A stretch of DNA of 64,000 nt from Bacillota bacterium (GCA_017431785.1 JAFRKJ010000032.1:1-64000), one strand, 5' to 3'; counted from the first letter of the stretch, positions 7,865 through 17,525 are shown. Made by a program: numbers and translations. Notes: a model not told the origin generated them from the sequence alone.

Positions 7865-9184
7865 ATGTTTTTTGAAGAAACCTATGTGTTAACAAATATC
7901 ACGATCATAGATGGCATTGACAATGACCCGCAGAGCAACATGTTCCTGCGGGTCAAAGGCAGAAACATCGAAGAGATCGGAAGCATGGATGCATATGCTG
8001 CAGACGGACGGCAGGAAATCGATCTTGCCGGACACTACATCATGCCGGGGCTCATCGATGCTCATATTCATATGGCCGGCGGACGCGGCACCGGGGAGTG
8101 GGGAGATACAGAAATTCTCTGTGAGCCGAAGGAAGTCCGCGCCATGCGTTCCATATACGAAGCGCAAAAGATGCTGAAAGCAGGGTTCACGACCGTTCGC
8201 GACATCTCCTGGAACAGCCTTTACATGAAGCGCATCTTCTTTGACAATACGCTTCCGGGACCGAAGGTCATCGCCTGTGGACCGGGTTTGGCGAGAGCGG
8301 GCGGGCACTGTGACAGTCCGCAGTTTCCGCTGGACTTTGTGAAGCAGAATCACTTCTGGGCGATCATCGCTGATGGGGAAGATGAATGCCGCAGAGCGGT
8401 TCGTCAGGTGCTGCGTGAAGGCGCTGATCAGATCAAATTCTGGGCAACAGGCGGCGGCAACTGGGGAACGGACCGGATCACGGATACGCATTATTCCCAG
8501 GAAGAGATGAACATAATCTGCAAAGAGGCGCACATGATAAAAGGTACAATGGTCTGTGCGCACTGCGAGACGGAAGAAACCATCCGCATGGCGATAGAAG
8601 CCGGCGTGGATACCATTGAGCATGGAGAAGAACTGACTCCTGAGCTTTGCGATCTGATGGTGGAGCGGGATATCATTCTCGTGCCAACGTTATTCCTGCT
8701 GGCGAACTGGTATGATCTTCTCCCGATCGGAGATATCGATGAGACCAGACTCGTCCGTCCGGACGCATTTCTGTACCGTGATTATTATCATCCGATTCCG
8801 CGCGCAGAGCAGGAAGCGTATATGAAGCAGGTCATCGACAGCTTCGAGCTGGCTCTGAAAAAAGGTGTGAAGATCGCACTCGGCTCCGATACGGTTTATG
8901 AGCCATCCTGCGAATACGGCGAACAGAGCCTGGTTGAATTCGCAGAGCTCGTAAAGCACGGTATGACAGTCAAACAGGCCATCCGTGCGGCAACGTATAC
9001 TGCAGCGGAAGCTTGTGGTATGCAGCGGGATATCGGCAGTATCGAAGCAGGTAAACTTGCAGATCTCCTGATTTTGAGAGATGACCCGACAAGAGACGTG
9101 GAAGTGCTTTGCAACACGGAGAATATCCGATGCATTGTAACGGATGGCAGACTGACAGTGGAAGAAGGCAGATTCGCATGGTAA
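7865..9184 (+). CDS. Metal-dependent amidohydrolase (imidazolonepropionase/prolidase-like)
   Basis: 439 aa from ATG 7865, 13 bases after the transporter. The TIM-barrel metal site is visible: DAHIHMAGG (HxH), a lysine in GADQIKFWATGG, HCE and the IEHGEE histidine, and the late aspartate in ALGSDT. It is closest to the broad imidazolonepropionase-like/Xaa-Pro-dipeptidase-like amidohydrolases, which cleave C-N bonds. The exact substrate is unknown. An in-frame TTG at 7820 lies inside the transporter gene and is not used here. Confidence 0.85.
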   Translation: MFFEETYVLTNITIIDGIDNDPQSNMFLRVKGRNIEEIGSMDAYAADGRQEIDLAGHYIMPGLIDAHIHMAGGRGTGEWGDTEILCEPKEVRAMRSIYEAQKMLKAGFTTVRDISWNSLYMKRIFFDNTLPGPKVIACGPGLARAGGHCDSPQFPLDFVKQNHFWAIIADGEDECRRAVRQVLREGADQIKFWATGGGNWGTDRITDTHYSQEEMNIICKEAHMIKGTMVCAHCETEETIRMAIEAGVDTIEHGEELTPELCDLMVERDIILVPTLFLLANWYDLLPIGDIDETRLVRPDAFLYRDYYHPIPRAEQEAYMKQVIDSFELALKKGVKIALGSDTVYEPSCEYGEQSLVEFAELVKHGMTVKQAIRAATYTAAEACGMQRDIGSIEAGKLADLLILRDDPTRDVEVLCNTENIRCIVTDGRLTVEEGRFAW

Positions 9185-10920
9185 ACGATAATCGCATGGT
9201 AAAGGCAGACACAATATTAATCAATGGAAAAATCCTCTCGATTTCCGCAGACGGGACGAGAGCAGAAGGAGAGGCTGTCGCAGTTGCGGACGGCCTCATA
9301 CTTGCTATAGGAGACAACGAATCAATACAGCAGTACGCAGGCGAGAGGACGGAAATCGTCGACTGCAAAGGCGGGACCATTCTGCCTGGATTTGTAGACG
9401 GACATCTTCATTCTGCGCTTGCTGCAAGTGTGTTCGGCAACTGCAGTCTCTTCGAGGTTTCCTGCACACAGGAAGAAACCTCAGATGACGCCATCAACAA
9501 ATACGTGGCTGAAATGGAGAAGTTCATTGCGGAGCATCCGGAGCAGACGGTTTATCGCGGAACAGGATGGGACCGTGCCTACTTCACGGGAGGTTACAAA
9601 AACACCCGGTGGCCTTCGCGAAAGGATCTGGACCGGATCTGCTCGGACAAACCGGTGATCATGGAATCCTACTGTCAGCATGCTCTTTGGACAAATACAA
9701 AGGCAATCGAGCTGGCAGGTCTCGATGCGTCCACACCGGATCCTGTCAACGGATCCTTCACCAGAGACGAGAACGGCTATCCCGATGGGACATTCCTCGA
9801 GATGGAGAGCAAGGCGCTCATCATCGATAACATGCCCGGGTACGACTACACCGTCGAAGAGTACAAGTCATCCTTCCTGCGCTTTCAGGATGAAATCGCG
9901 CTGCCGTCAGGCGTGACCTTCGTCAACGACTGCATGAGCACAGAGAACTATATCGAAGCCATGAAACAGCTTGCGGCAGAAGGAAAGCTGAAACTCAGGG
10001 TACGCGGCGTCTACCTGCTGGACAACATCAATGATACAGCCCGTATCGCCGAGATCAATGCACGCAAAGGCACCGACAACGTGGATGACCTATTTGGCAT
10101 TGAGACCATCAAGTTGTTCTTCGACGGCGAATTCGCGACGATCGAACCCTACGAGCAGGGCGCCATCGAAGCCAACGGATTCCCGGAAGGTTATTGCGGT
10201 GAGTGCTTCTACACGGACGAGGAAGTCAATGAAGGACTTGCAAAAGCAATGGCAACGGGCCTGCAGATCCACATCCATGCCTGCGGGGACAGAGTCACCA
10301 GACAGGCAGCGAGAGGGCTCGCCTATGGGCAGGAGAAGACAGGTCAGCATCGGCGGAACGTAATCGCGCACCTGATGTTGGTGCAGGATGACGACAAAAG
10401 AATCATGGGAGAAAACGGCATCATCTGCAACGTCCAGCCGCGTTGGATGGTCTACGATCTGGATTCCACCGGAAATTCTGAAGTCATGTTCGGCAAGAAA
10501 CGTGCTATGGAATTCTATCCATATAAGAGCCTTCTGGAAGCGGGGTGTCATGTTGCATGCGGAACAGATTTCCCGGTCATTCCTTCCATGAACCCATTTG
10601 AAGGAATTGAAACTGCAATCACAAGGTGCATTTACGAAGGCGCAGCGCTTTATGCGCCGCAGTTCAAAGGCGTACCGCTGGGACCACTCGACGATCCGAC
10701 CAAAGAATGCGTTGGGCTTGAAGATGTCATCCGAAGCTACACCTATGAAGGAGCCTATCAGAATTTTATGGAAGACGTCACCGGCAGCATTGAACCCGGA
10801 AAATCGGCCGAACTGGTTGTGCTCGGCTGCGATCTGGAAGCAACTCCAGCCGATGAAATCCACTTCATCCAGCCGGAGATGACCTTCTTCAAAGGCAAGC
10901 TCGTGTATCAGAAGAGATAA
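9178..10920 (+). CDS. YtcJ-like amidohydrolase family protein
   Basis: 580 aa if ATG 9178 is used; ATG 9196 is an alternative (574 aa). ATG 9178 overlaps the upstream TAA, implying translational coupling. The protein has the amidohydrolase_3/YtcJ layout: N-terminal beta-sandwich, DGHLHSA (HxH), a long insert, IHACGD, IAHLM and GTDFPV (metal aspartate). It is the second hydrolase behind the GPH transporter and may act on the same imported compound or on its product. A terminator follows at 10951. Confidence 0.85.
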   Translation: MVNDNRMVKADTILINGKILSISADGTRAEGEAVAVADGLILAIGDNESIQQYAGERTEIVDCKGGTILPGFVDGHLHSALAASVFGNCSLFEVSCTQEETSDDAINKYVAEMEKFIAEHPEQTVYRGTGWDRAYFTGGYKNTRWPSRKDLDRICSDKPVIMESYCQHALWTNTKAIELAGLDASTPDPVNGSFTRDENGYPDGTFLEMESKALIIDNMPGYDYTVEEYKSSFLRFQDEIALPSGVTFVNDCMSTENYIEAMKQLAAEGKLKLRVRGVYLLDNINDTARIAEINARKGTDNVDDLFGIETIKLFFDGEFATIEPYEQGAIEANGFPEGYCGECFYTDEEVNEGLAKAMATGLQIHIHACGDRVTRQAARGLAYGQEKTGQHRRNVIAHLMLVQDDDKRIMGENGIICNVQPRWMVYDLDSTGNSEVMFGKKRAMEFYPYKSLLEAGCHVACGTDFPVIPSMNPFEGIETAITRCIYEGAALYAPQFKGVPLGPLDDPTKECVGLEDVIRSYTYEGAYQNFMEDVTGSIEPGKSAELVVLGCDLEATPADEIHFIQPEMTFFKGKLVYQKR

Positions 10921-10950
10921 GCACATTCTGATATGATCAATCGTAATAAT

Positions 10951-10984
10951 ACAGAGACCCGGAAGGGTCTCTGTTTATCTTTTC
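10951..10984. terminator. Bidirectional terminator
   Basis: CAGAGACCC-ggaa-GGGTCTCTG followed by TTTATCTTTT. It separates the convergent YtcJ-like and methyltransferase genes and overlaps the end of the latter. Confidence 0.85.
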
Positions 10985-11799
10985 ACGGCGTGTACGAGGA
11001 ACATCGGAGTGGATGCGTAGGCGACTTTATCTTCCTCGGACCAGACGGTCTTCCAGATATCTTTGTAGGAAGTGGCGTCGAAACCGATGCCTTTGAGAAA
11101 GTCAATGTCCCAGTCAGGGCGCAGAATCGAGGAGAGAGGGATTCTGGCAGCGATTTCCTCCATGATTCCATAATCCACATCAGGGTTTTCGTTGTAACGA
11201 CCTATGGCGTCTGCATTGACGCGGTCCTCGTCATAGGAAGCACGGGCATTATCGTCAAAGAGATACCGATACCAGTTGGCGTCGAAGTTAAGCAGCAATC
11301 CGCCGGGTGCCAGAATCCGGTGCCACTCGGTGTATGCGGTCTTAGGGTGCGGCAGATCCCAGGTCAGATTCCTTGTCACGATTACGTCGAAAGAAGCCTC
11401 TGCAAAGGCAAGATCCTCGGCGTTCATCTCCAGAAACTCAATGGAACCTGTGGAGGAATCAGCAGCAGCGTCGACCAATGGGCCGGCGTTTTTTCTTGCC
11501 TCCAAGAGCATGGAAGGGGTCAGATCTATACCGGTAACCTGATAGCCGGCTTCTGCCAAAATGATGGAAAAGAAACCGGGACCGGTGCCGATGTCCAACA
11601 CATGGATCCGGGAGGGATCTTTATCCGGGAAACGCTCGGTGATAAATCCATTCAACGTATCGAACCAGATGCGATGAAACTCATTGGTGAGCTCATCATC
11701 CCGAATACTTTCTGAGTACGTCCGCGCCCGTTTCGACCAGTAGGCTCGGTTTGCGCTTATGATATCGTCTGCTGTCTTAACTCTGTCATCTGCCATCAT
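10975..11799 (-). CDS. Class I SAM-dependent methyltransferase (copy A)
   Basis: 274 aa from ATG 11799, which has AAGGAGA upstream; an ATG further out has none. Motif I is VLDIGTGPGFFSIIL (about residues 65-80), with NAEDLAF and a VTRNLTWDL segment following. It is a paralogue of the methyltransferase at 17526: both share LDIGxGPGFFSIIL, SRNVTxxL/TRNLTWDL, a YDANW/FDANW motif and a STPMF/TTPMF end. The two copies flank nikABCDE. A role tied to metal uptake (for example modifying a metallophore or detoxifying a metalloid) is possible but unproven. Confidence 0.85.
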   Translation of the reverse strand: MMADDRVKTADDIISANRAYWSKRARTYSESIRDDELTNEFHRIWFDTLNGFITERFPDKDPSRIHVLDIGTGPGFFSIILAEAGYQVTGIDLTPSMLLEARKNAGPLVDAAADSSTGSIEFLEMNAEDLAFAEASFDVIVTRNLTWDLPHPKTAYTEWHRILAPGGLLLNFDANWYRYLFDDNARASYDEDRVNADAIGRYNENPDVDYGIMEEIAARIPLSSILRPDWDIDFLKGIGFDATSYKDIWKTVWSEEDKVAYASTPMFLVHAVKR

Positions 11800-11916
11800 T
11801 TTTTCTCCTTTATGGTGTGATTGTATCACTCGATTGGGCGTCGCGTAACCCTATGCGGGGGATACAAACAAGCAGAAAAAAACGCAGAATCAGCAAAAAC
11901 CATCCCCTAGGGGGGC

Positions 11917-11945
11917 TTGTGAGAGGGGGAATGAAAAAATATACT
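11917..11945 (+). promoter_or_regulatory. nikA promoter
   Basis: TTGTGA (11917-11922) and TATACT (11940-11945) with a 17-base spacer. The predicted start is near 11952, about 41 bases before ATG 11993. A palindrome lies just downstream of the start. Confidence 0.6.
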
Positions 11946-11961
11946 TTTTACATAAGGTAAA

Positions 11962-11977
11962 CTTTAGCTAGTTAAAG
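11962..11977. promoter_or_regulatory. Operator candidate for the nik operon
   Basis: CTTTAGCTAGTTAAAG matches its own reverse complement at 14 of 16 positions. It lies about ten bases after the predicted nikA transcription start, where a repressor would block transcription. A metal-responsive repressor is an inference; the sequence does not match a NikR box that I know. Confidence 0.45.
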
Positions 11978-11992
11978 AGAAGGAGCTAAAAA

Positions 11993-13606
11993 ATGAAATC
12001 AATCAAGTATATTATCGCAGTCCTGGTTGTTGCCTTTGCGATGGTCGCATTCGTTGGATGCGGTTCATCTGAAGAGGGCGATTCCGGGGAGCACGTTTTT
12101 ACGGTAGCATCCTCGACAGATACGGGCAGCGAACTCAACCCGCATCTGTATCACTCAGGAGCATCGCTATATGCGCTGAATCTGGTTTATGATCCGCTGG
12201 TCATGTATGAAGATGGCGAGATCGTACCGGCATTGGCCGATGAATGGAATGTATCAGAAGACGGACTTACTTATACCTTCCACATCCGTGACAACGCCAA
12301 GTTCTCAGACGGAACCGTCTGTGATGCGAACAGCATCGTCAAGAACTTCGACGCAATTATGAAAAATGATAAAGCTGTCGAAGACTACGCCTGGATGGGG
12401 GTCTGTGCAAATATGGACTCCTACAAAGCTGTTGACGACAGCACCTTTGAGTTCGTTCTCAAGCAGCCGTACTATCCGGCACTGCAGGAACTGGCTTCCG
12501 TCCGCCCTTGGAGAATGCTTGGTGATGCAGGATTCGCGGAAGACGGCACAAGCTATTCAGGAATCACCGAACCGATTGGAACCGGTCCGTTCGTTCTTTC
12601 CGATTACAAGGCGAATGAATACGCTGAATTCGTAAGAAACGAATACTACTGGGGCGAAGCACCGAAGCTCGACAAGTTCAGAGTGCAGATTATCACAGAC
12701 AGTGAAACTGCTGTCAGCGCATTTGAGTCCGGACAGGTCGATATGCTCTACGATAACTATGAGAGTTCACTGATGGGCATCGACACATTCAATTCCCTGA
12801 AGGATGAAGGATATGAATCAGCTGTGTCTGGTCCGGTTCTCACCCGTGTAATCACACTCAACTCCAGCCAGGAGCCGCTCGGCGACTTCAACGTACGTAA
12901 GGCGATTATCCTTGGCCTTGACAGAGAGACCATGGTTGACAGCATCTTCGGCGGATTGGAGGAAATGGCACAGTCCTACTATGCACCAAGCGTCATGTAC
13001 TGTGATGTAGGTCTCAAGGGCTATGAATACAATCCGGAAGAATCCGCGAGACTGCTTGATGAAGCAGGCTGGAAGCTGGAAGACGGGGCAGAGTATAGAA
13101 CCAAGGACGGGCAGGAACTGGCGCTGGATTACTACTATGATGCTTCCCACGAAGTACAGACCAGCTTCGCACAGATTTTCCAGGCAGATATGAAGAAAAT
13201 CGGTATCAAAGTCAACATCACCGGTGAAGAATCCGAAGCAAACAGCAACCGTATCTACGGCGGCGACTTCCAGGTTGGCTACTCCGTCAGCTGGGGTGAT
13301 CCGCAGGATCCATACTCCACACTGAATGCTATGAGTCTGGAGGGCTACACGGATGAACAGTTCGCACTTGCACCATGCGAGGGATATGATGACTTCGCAG
13401 CACTGGTTCAGAGCACATTCAGCGAAACTGATCCGGAAGTCATTCAGAAGAATCATGAAACACTACTTCACTATATTGAAGATCAGTATTGCATCATTCC
13501 GATTTCCTATCAGACGAACAGAGCCATCGCGCAGCAGGGCGTAAGCGGTATCTCATTCGGATATTCCAACGTTATGCCGATGAACACAGTTACGGTAGGA
13601 GAATAA
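11993..13606 (+). CDS. nikA: Nickel-type ABC transporter substrate-binding lipoprotein
   Basis: 537 aa. The signal peptide ends in a lipobox (VAFVGC, Cys22), so it is a membrane-anchored extracytoplasmic protein. It is a family-5 solute-binding protein and is unusually close to NikA in several places: LNPHLY, YYPALQELASVRPWRM, IGTGPFVLSDYKANEY, VRNEYYWGE and ITGEESEAN. NikA proteins bind nickel-ligand complexes. GAGAAGGAG precedes the ATG. The gene ends before a strong terminator, so it can be expressed above the permease genes. Confidence 0.85.
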   Translation: MKSIKYIIAVLVVAFAMVAFVGCGSSEEGDSGEHVFTVASSTDTGSELNPHLYHSGASLYALNLVYDPLVMYEDGEIVPALADEWNVSEDGLTYTFHIRDNAKFSDGTVCDANSIVKNFDAIMKNDKAVEDYAWMGVCANMDSYKAVDDSTFEFVLKQPYYPALQELASVRPWRMLGDAGFAEDGTSYSGITEPIGTGPFVLSDYKANEYAEFVRNEYYWGEAPKLDKFRVQIITDSETAVSAFESGQVDMLYDNYESSLMGIDTFNSLKDEGYESAVSGPVLTRVITLNSSQEPLGDFNVRKAIILGLDRETMVDSIFGGLEEMAQSYYAPSVMYCDVGLKGYEYNPEESARLLDEAGWKLEDGAEYRTKDGQELALDYYYDASHEVQTSFAQIFQADMKKIGIKVNITGEESEANSNRIYGGDFQVGYSVSWGDPQDPYSTLNAMSLEGYTDEQFALAPCEGYDDFAALVQSTFSETDPEVIQKNHETLLHYIEDQYCIIPISYQTNRAIAQQGVSGISFGYSNVMPMNTVTVGE

Positions 13607-13651
13607 TCAACAGACATAAGAGAGTATTAACGTGCCTAATGAATATACTCT

Positions 13652-13693
13652 GACGGGCGGTATCCGGTGTCAGAACCGGATGCCGTCTTTTGC
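13652..13693 (+). terminator. Terminator/attenuator between nikA and nikB
   Basis: GGTATCCGG-tgtcagaa-CCGGATGCC extends to a stem of about 12 pairs (with G-T pairs) and is followed by TTTTG. It should end most nikA transcripts and keep the binding protein in excess over the permease. Confidence 0.75.
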
Positions 13694-13702
13694 ATAAGTT
13701 CA

Positions 13703-13711
13703 TGCTATAAT
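13703..13711 (+). promoter_or_regulatory. Extended -10 promoter before nikB
   Basis: TGC-TATAAT ends 8 bases before ATG 13720. Transcription would start at or within two bases of the start codon, giving a leaderless or nearly leaderless nikBCDE mRNA. GGAGCG just upstream would serve read-through transcripts. Confidence 0.5.
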
Positions 13712-13719
13712 GGAGCGTA

Positions 13720-14664
13720 ATGAGACGGTATTTCATCAAACAACTGATTATGATAATCCCGACGCTGCTTCTGGTTACGATCATCTCTTTTTCGCTAATC
13801 AGAATGATGCCGGCAGATGCGGTCGATACATATCTGATCACGCATCATATGGCGAAGAATCCGCAGAACATCGAGCTGGCCGAGGAGAGACTCGGGCTCG
13901 ATGAGCCGGTGGTGAGCCAGTACATCCACTGGATGGGCGGTGTGCTGAAACTCGATTTTGGAGTGTCCTATTCCAATGGCCAGGAAGTAACGCCGCAGCT
14001 GTGGCAGGCCTTTGTCAAAACCCTGCAGCTGGCGCTGGCATCGATGATATGGATCGTCATTGTAACGCCGCTGCTCGGCATCGGGGCAGCTGCGCGGCCG
14101 CGAGGGCTGGTGGATAAACTCACACGGATTTATTGCCTTTGCGGTACGGCGATTCCAACCTTCGTGCTGGGATTTATTCTGATACGCCTCTTTTCTGTGA
14201 AGTGGGGCGTTTTTCCTGCTGTCTCGGATGGCACATTGAAGTGTCTGATTCTGCCGTCTTTCACTTTGTCTCTGTCTCACATCGCCTATTTCGTGCAGAT
14301 GCTACGGAACGAGGTTCTGCAGAACAGGGAGGAAGTGTATATTCTTTATGCCAGGGCACGGGGCATCCCGGAGCGTCTGGTCTTCTGGACACACCTGCTT
14401 AAGAACTCAATTCAGCCGTTGGTGAACACAGTCGGCATTTCCATCGGCGGTCTCATTGCAGGCACAGTCATCGTTGAGAACGTCTTCTCATGGCCGGGTC
14501 TTGGTCGGCTTATTACAAAAGCAATATTGGCGAGGGATTACCCGATCATTCAAGGATACATCCTGATCATCGCAGCAACATACATCATCGCTACATTGAT
14601 TTCAGATATCATGAGCGCCATTGTGGATCCCCGCATCCGGCTCGGAAAGGGGGACGTATCATGA
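13720..14664 (+). CDS. nikB: Nickel/peptide ABC transporter permease
   Basis: 314 aa inner-membrane permease of the Opp/Dpp/Nik B type. It has an N-terminal helix (IIPTLLLVTIISFSLIRMMP), six helices in all, and the EAA loop ILYARARGIPERLVFWTHLL that contacts the ATPases. It overlaps nikC by 4 bases (ATGA). With the NikA-like protein upstream it forms a nickel-type importer. Confidence 0.85.
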   Translation: MRRYFIKQLIMIIPTLLLVTIISFSLIRMMPADAVDTYLITHHMAKNPQNIELAEERLGLDEPVVSQYIHWMGGVLKLDFGVSYSNGQEVTPQLWQAFVKTLQLALASMIWIVIVTPLLGIGAAARPRGLVDKLTRIYCLCGTAIPTFVLGFILIRLFSVKWGVFPAVSDGTLKCLILPSFTLSLSHIAYFVQMLRNEVLQNREEVYILYARARGIPERLVFWTHLLKNSIQPLVNTVGISIGGLIAGTVIVENVFSWPGLGRLITKAILARDYPIIQGYILIIAATYIIATLISDIMSAIVDPRIRLGKGDVS

Positions 14665-15524
14665 CAGAAGCAAGACTTGCAGCGAGACGTACCCCGGGAA
14701 AGAGAATCGCGGCAGAGCTGGGGAGGATGCGCATTTCCGCATGGCTTTGTGCCTTGTTCCTGGTTGCGCTAATTACGGTCATCCTGTTTGCGGATCCGCT
14801 GACGGCACACAATCCGACGGAGGTAGATCTAAGTCTGAAGTTTCATGACGCAAGCGCCGATTATCCATTCGGCTGTGATGACTACGGACGGTGCGTCTTT
14901 TGCAGATGTATCTTCGCAGTGAGAACTTCCGTTGGCATCGCCTTTACCATTGAGCTAGCATCTGTGATTATCGGCCTGTTCCTGGGCATGATGGCTGCCT
15001 ACTTCGGCAGACTTGCCGACCAGTTTTTCACCACGGTCAGCAACGCGCTCATGTCCTTCCCGAACATCATTCTGGTAATGCTCATCATCGCATTCCTGGG
15101 ACCGAGCACGAAGAATATCATCGTAGCCATGCTGCTTGTGGACTGGATCTGGTACGCCAGAATCACACGCAGCCTGACGCTGAGCCTCAAAGAGCGCAAG
15201 TACGTACAGGCGGCCAGGATGAACGGTGCATCGCCGCTGATCATTCTGCGGCGGCACATTGCACCGGGAATCATCCCACAGCTCATCGGGCAGTTCACCC
15301 TGGCATTGGGCAATGTCATACTGGGTCTGGCAGGGCTGTCCTTTCTGGGCCTGGGCGTCCAGCGACCGACACCGGAGCTGGGCATCATGATCAGCGACGG
15401 ATGCAACATGATCCGGACGGATTTCTCCGAGCTTATGTGGCCGGGACTGATCCTGTTTGTTATCGTATTGGGATTCAATGTGATTGGGGAACTTGTCAGC
15501 GAGCGCCTACGCGGACAGAGGTAG
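14661..15524 (+). CDS. nikC: Nickel/peptide ABC transporter permease
   Basis: 287 aa from ATG 14661 (AAAGGGGG upstream), overlapping nikB by 4 bases. It is an Opp/Dpp/Nik C-type permease with the family's SADYPFGCDDYGR segment and the EAA loop YVQAARMNGASPLIILRRHI. It pairs with NikB to form the membrane channel. An upstream in-frame extension lies inside nikB and is ignored. Confidence 0.85.
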   Translation: MTEARLAARRTPGKRIAAELGRMRISAWLCALFLVALITVILFADPLTAHNPTEVDLSLKFHDASADYPFGCDDYGRCVFCRCIFAVRTSVGIAFTIELASVIIGLFLGMMAAYFGRLADQFFTTVSNALMSFPNIILVMLIIAFLGPSTKNIIVAMLLVDWIWYARITRSLTLSLKERKYVQAARMNGASPLIILRRHIAPGIIPQLIGQFTLALGNVILGLAGLSFLGLGVQRPTPELGIMISDGCNMIRTDFSELMWPGLILFVIVLGFNVIGELVSERLRGQR

Positions 15525-15527
15525 AAT

Positions 15528-16523
15528 ATGTCAGATATACTTACCGTCAAAAACTATTCGCTGAAACTGAAACGGGATAAAAGAACATACAGCGTCATCC
15601 AGTCAGCGAGTATGCATATCGGCAAAGGCGAGATCGTCGGTTTGATCGGCGAGAGCGGAAGCGGCAAGAGCATGCTCTGGAAGAGTATGCTTGGACTTGC
15701 TGACCCTGCACGCTGGTCATGCAGCGGGGATATCGAGTTGAACGGCAAGCGCATCAGTGATCCCGGAGCAGGAGATACTGCGGAGATGCGCGGCAAGGAT
15801 GCAGCTGTTATCCTGCAGGATCCGATGAACGCATTTGATCAGGTGTTCACAATTCAGCATCACTTTTTGGAGACCGCGAAAGTCCACAAGGATTGGAGCG
15901 ACGGGGAGACACGCGCAAAGGCAATAGAGCTTTTGCGCAGGATGAACATCCGGGAGCCGGAGAAGGTACTCAGGATGTACCCGTTCCAATGCAGCGGCGG
16001 CATGCTGCAGAGAATCATGATTGCCATGGCGGTCATGCTGGACACACCGCTGATTATCGCAGATGAACCGACCACTTCCGTAGACGTGACCGTGCAGCGG
16101 GAAATCGTGTCTATACTGAAGGAAATCAACCGGGAGAAGGGGACAAGCATCCTCTACATCTCCCATGATCTTAAAATCATAGAATCGATTGCAGACCGGA
16201 TCTACGTCATGTATGCAGGCTATCTGGTGGAATCATTTCCTGCCGGCAGACTACAGGAAGGCAGGGTGCATCATCCATATACGAAAAAGCTTTTACAGTC
16301 ACGCCCGTCCTATACGAGGGCGGACCTGCCTGTCATGGAAGGCAATCCGCCAACTCTGGCCGAGCGCCAGCAGGGGTGTCCTTTCACGCCGCGGTGCGAG
16401 TACGCTCAGGAAGGATGCCTCAGTTTTGATATGGCAGAGACAAGAATCGGAAACCATACAGTGCGGTGCTGCCGCGCAGAAAGTTTATCAGAGGAACTGG
16501 CAGGCGACGGAGAAACAAGATGA
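15528..16523 (+). CDS. nikD: Nickel/peptide ABC transporter ATP-binding protein
   Basis: 331 aa. Walker A is GESGSGKSM, the signature is CSGGMLQR, Walker B is LIIADEPTTSVD and the switch histidine is in YISHDL. The C-terminal oligopeptide-transporter domain has the CPFTPRCEYAQEGC cysteine cluster. It starts 3 bases after nikC and its stop overlaps the nikE start. Confidence 0.87.
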   Translation: MSDILTVKNYSLKLKRDKRTYSVIQSASMHIGKGEIVGLIGESGSGKSMLWKSMLGLADPARWSCSGDIELNGKRISDPGAGDTAEMRGKDAAVILQDPMNAFDQVFTIQHHFLETAKVHKDWSDGETRAKAIELLRRMNIREPEKVLRMYPFQCSGGMLQRIMIAMAVMLDTPLIIADEPTTSVDVTVQREIVSILKEINREKGTSILYISHDLKIIESIADRIYVMYAGYLVESFPAGRLQEGRVHHPYTKKLLQSRPSYTRADLPVMEGNPPTLAERQQGCPFTPRCEYAQEGCLSFDMAETRIGNHTVRCCRAESLSEELAGDGETR

Positions 16524-17503
16524 GGCTGATTGAATTGCAACACATCACAATGACATATCAGAGCGGCGGACGACTACACCAAAGCGAAGTGAGGGCAGTC
16601 AGGGATGTCACATTGCACATCGAGCAGGGGGAATGCCTTGCCCTCGTCGGTGAGAGTGGCAGTGGCAAAAGCACCCTGGGGCGCATCGCAGTCGGTTTGG
16701 AGAAACCGACGGAAGGGCGCGTCCTGTTCAAAGGTCACATCCTCGACGCGCGCAAAGTCGACCGGCAAGATCGGCAGGCTTTGCAGATGGTTTATCAGAA
16801 TTCTTTTGAAGCGGCCAATCCGCGGTTTACCGCCAGTCAGGTGGTTGAAGAGCCGATCCGGTATTTCAGACTGGCTCCGAAGAACGAGTGGAATCAGAGG
16901 ATACTGGAACTGCTTGGGAGAGTTGGTATACCGAAGGATGAAGCGGAGAAAAAAACAACCGAGTTCAGCGGCGGGCAGCTGCAACGGATCTGCATTGCCA
17001 GAGCCCTTGCTGCAAGGCCGGAGCTGATTCTGCTGGATGAACCGCTGAGCAGTCTGGATGTCTCTGTCCAGGCGCAGATTCTCAACCTCCTGCGACATCT
17101 GAAAGAGGAATTCGGACTGACATACCTGCTGATCAGTCACGATTTGGAAACTGTGTATAACATCGCCGACCGTCTGGCCGTCATGTACGCCGGTCGCATC
17201 GTTGAAGAAATCGACGACATAGAATTGTTCGATAGTCTTCGGCATCCGTATACAGCGCTGCTTTTGGGAAAAGATACTGATGTAGAACAAAAGCCGGCAG
17301 CAGAGGATAAAGCGGTTGCAGGAGAAAGCGATGCAGCGGCAGATGATGAAACAGGAGAGATCGATGCAACGGCAGATGACAGAACAGAGGGCTGCGTCTA
17401 TGCAAACCGCTGCCCGTATGCAGAGAAACGATGCTTCGAACTAGTGCCGGAACTGACAGAGTTCGAACAAGGGCACAGGATTGCATGCCATCACTGCAGA
17501 TGA
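16520..17503 (+). CDS. nikE: Nickel/peptide ABC transporter ATP-binding protein
   Basis: 327 aa from ATG 16520, overlapping the nikD stop. Walker A GESGSGKST, signature FSGGQLQR and Walker B LILLDEPLSSLD are intact. Before the C-terminal CVYANRCPYAEKRC cluster there is an acidic low-complexity insert (about residues 255-290, repeated D/A/E/T) that is not usual in the family. NikD and NikE together power the importer. Confidence 0.87.
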   Translation: MRLIELQHITMTYQSGGRLHQSEVRAVRDVTLHIEQGECLALVGESGSGKSTLGRIAVGLEKPTEGRVLFKGHILDARKVDRQDRQALQMVYQNSFEAANPRFTASQVVEEPIRYFRLAPKNEWNQRILELLGRVGIPKDEAEKKTTEFSGGQLQRICIARALAARPELILLDEPLSSLDVSVQAQILNLLRHLKEEFGLTYLLISHDLETVYNIADRLAVMYAGRIVEEIDDIELFDSLRHPYTALLLGKDTDVEQKPAAEDKAVAGESDAAADDETGEIDATADDRTEGCVYANRCPYAEKRCFELVPELTEFEQGHRIACHHCR

Positions 17504-17525
17504 ATAGCAACGAAAGGATAAGAAT

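Noticed and set aside
11880-11940. Riboswitch in the nikA upstream region (G/C-rich CCCCTAGGGG segment)
   Set aside because: It lies upstream of the predicted transcription start, so it would not be in the mRNA, and I see no known riboswitch core.
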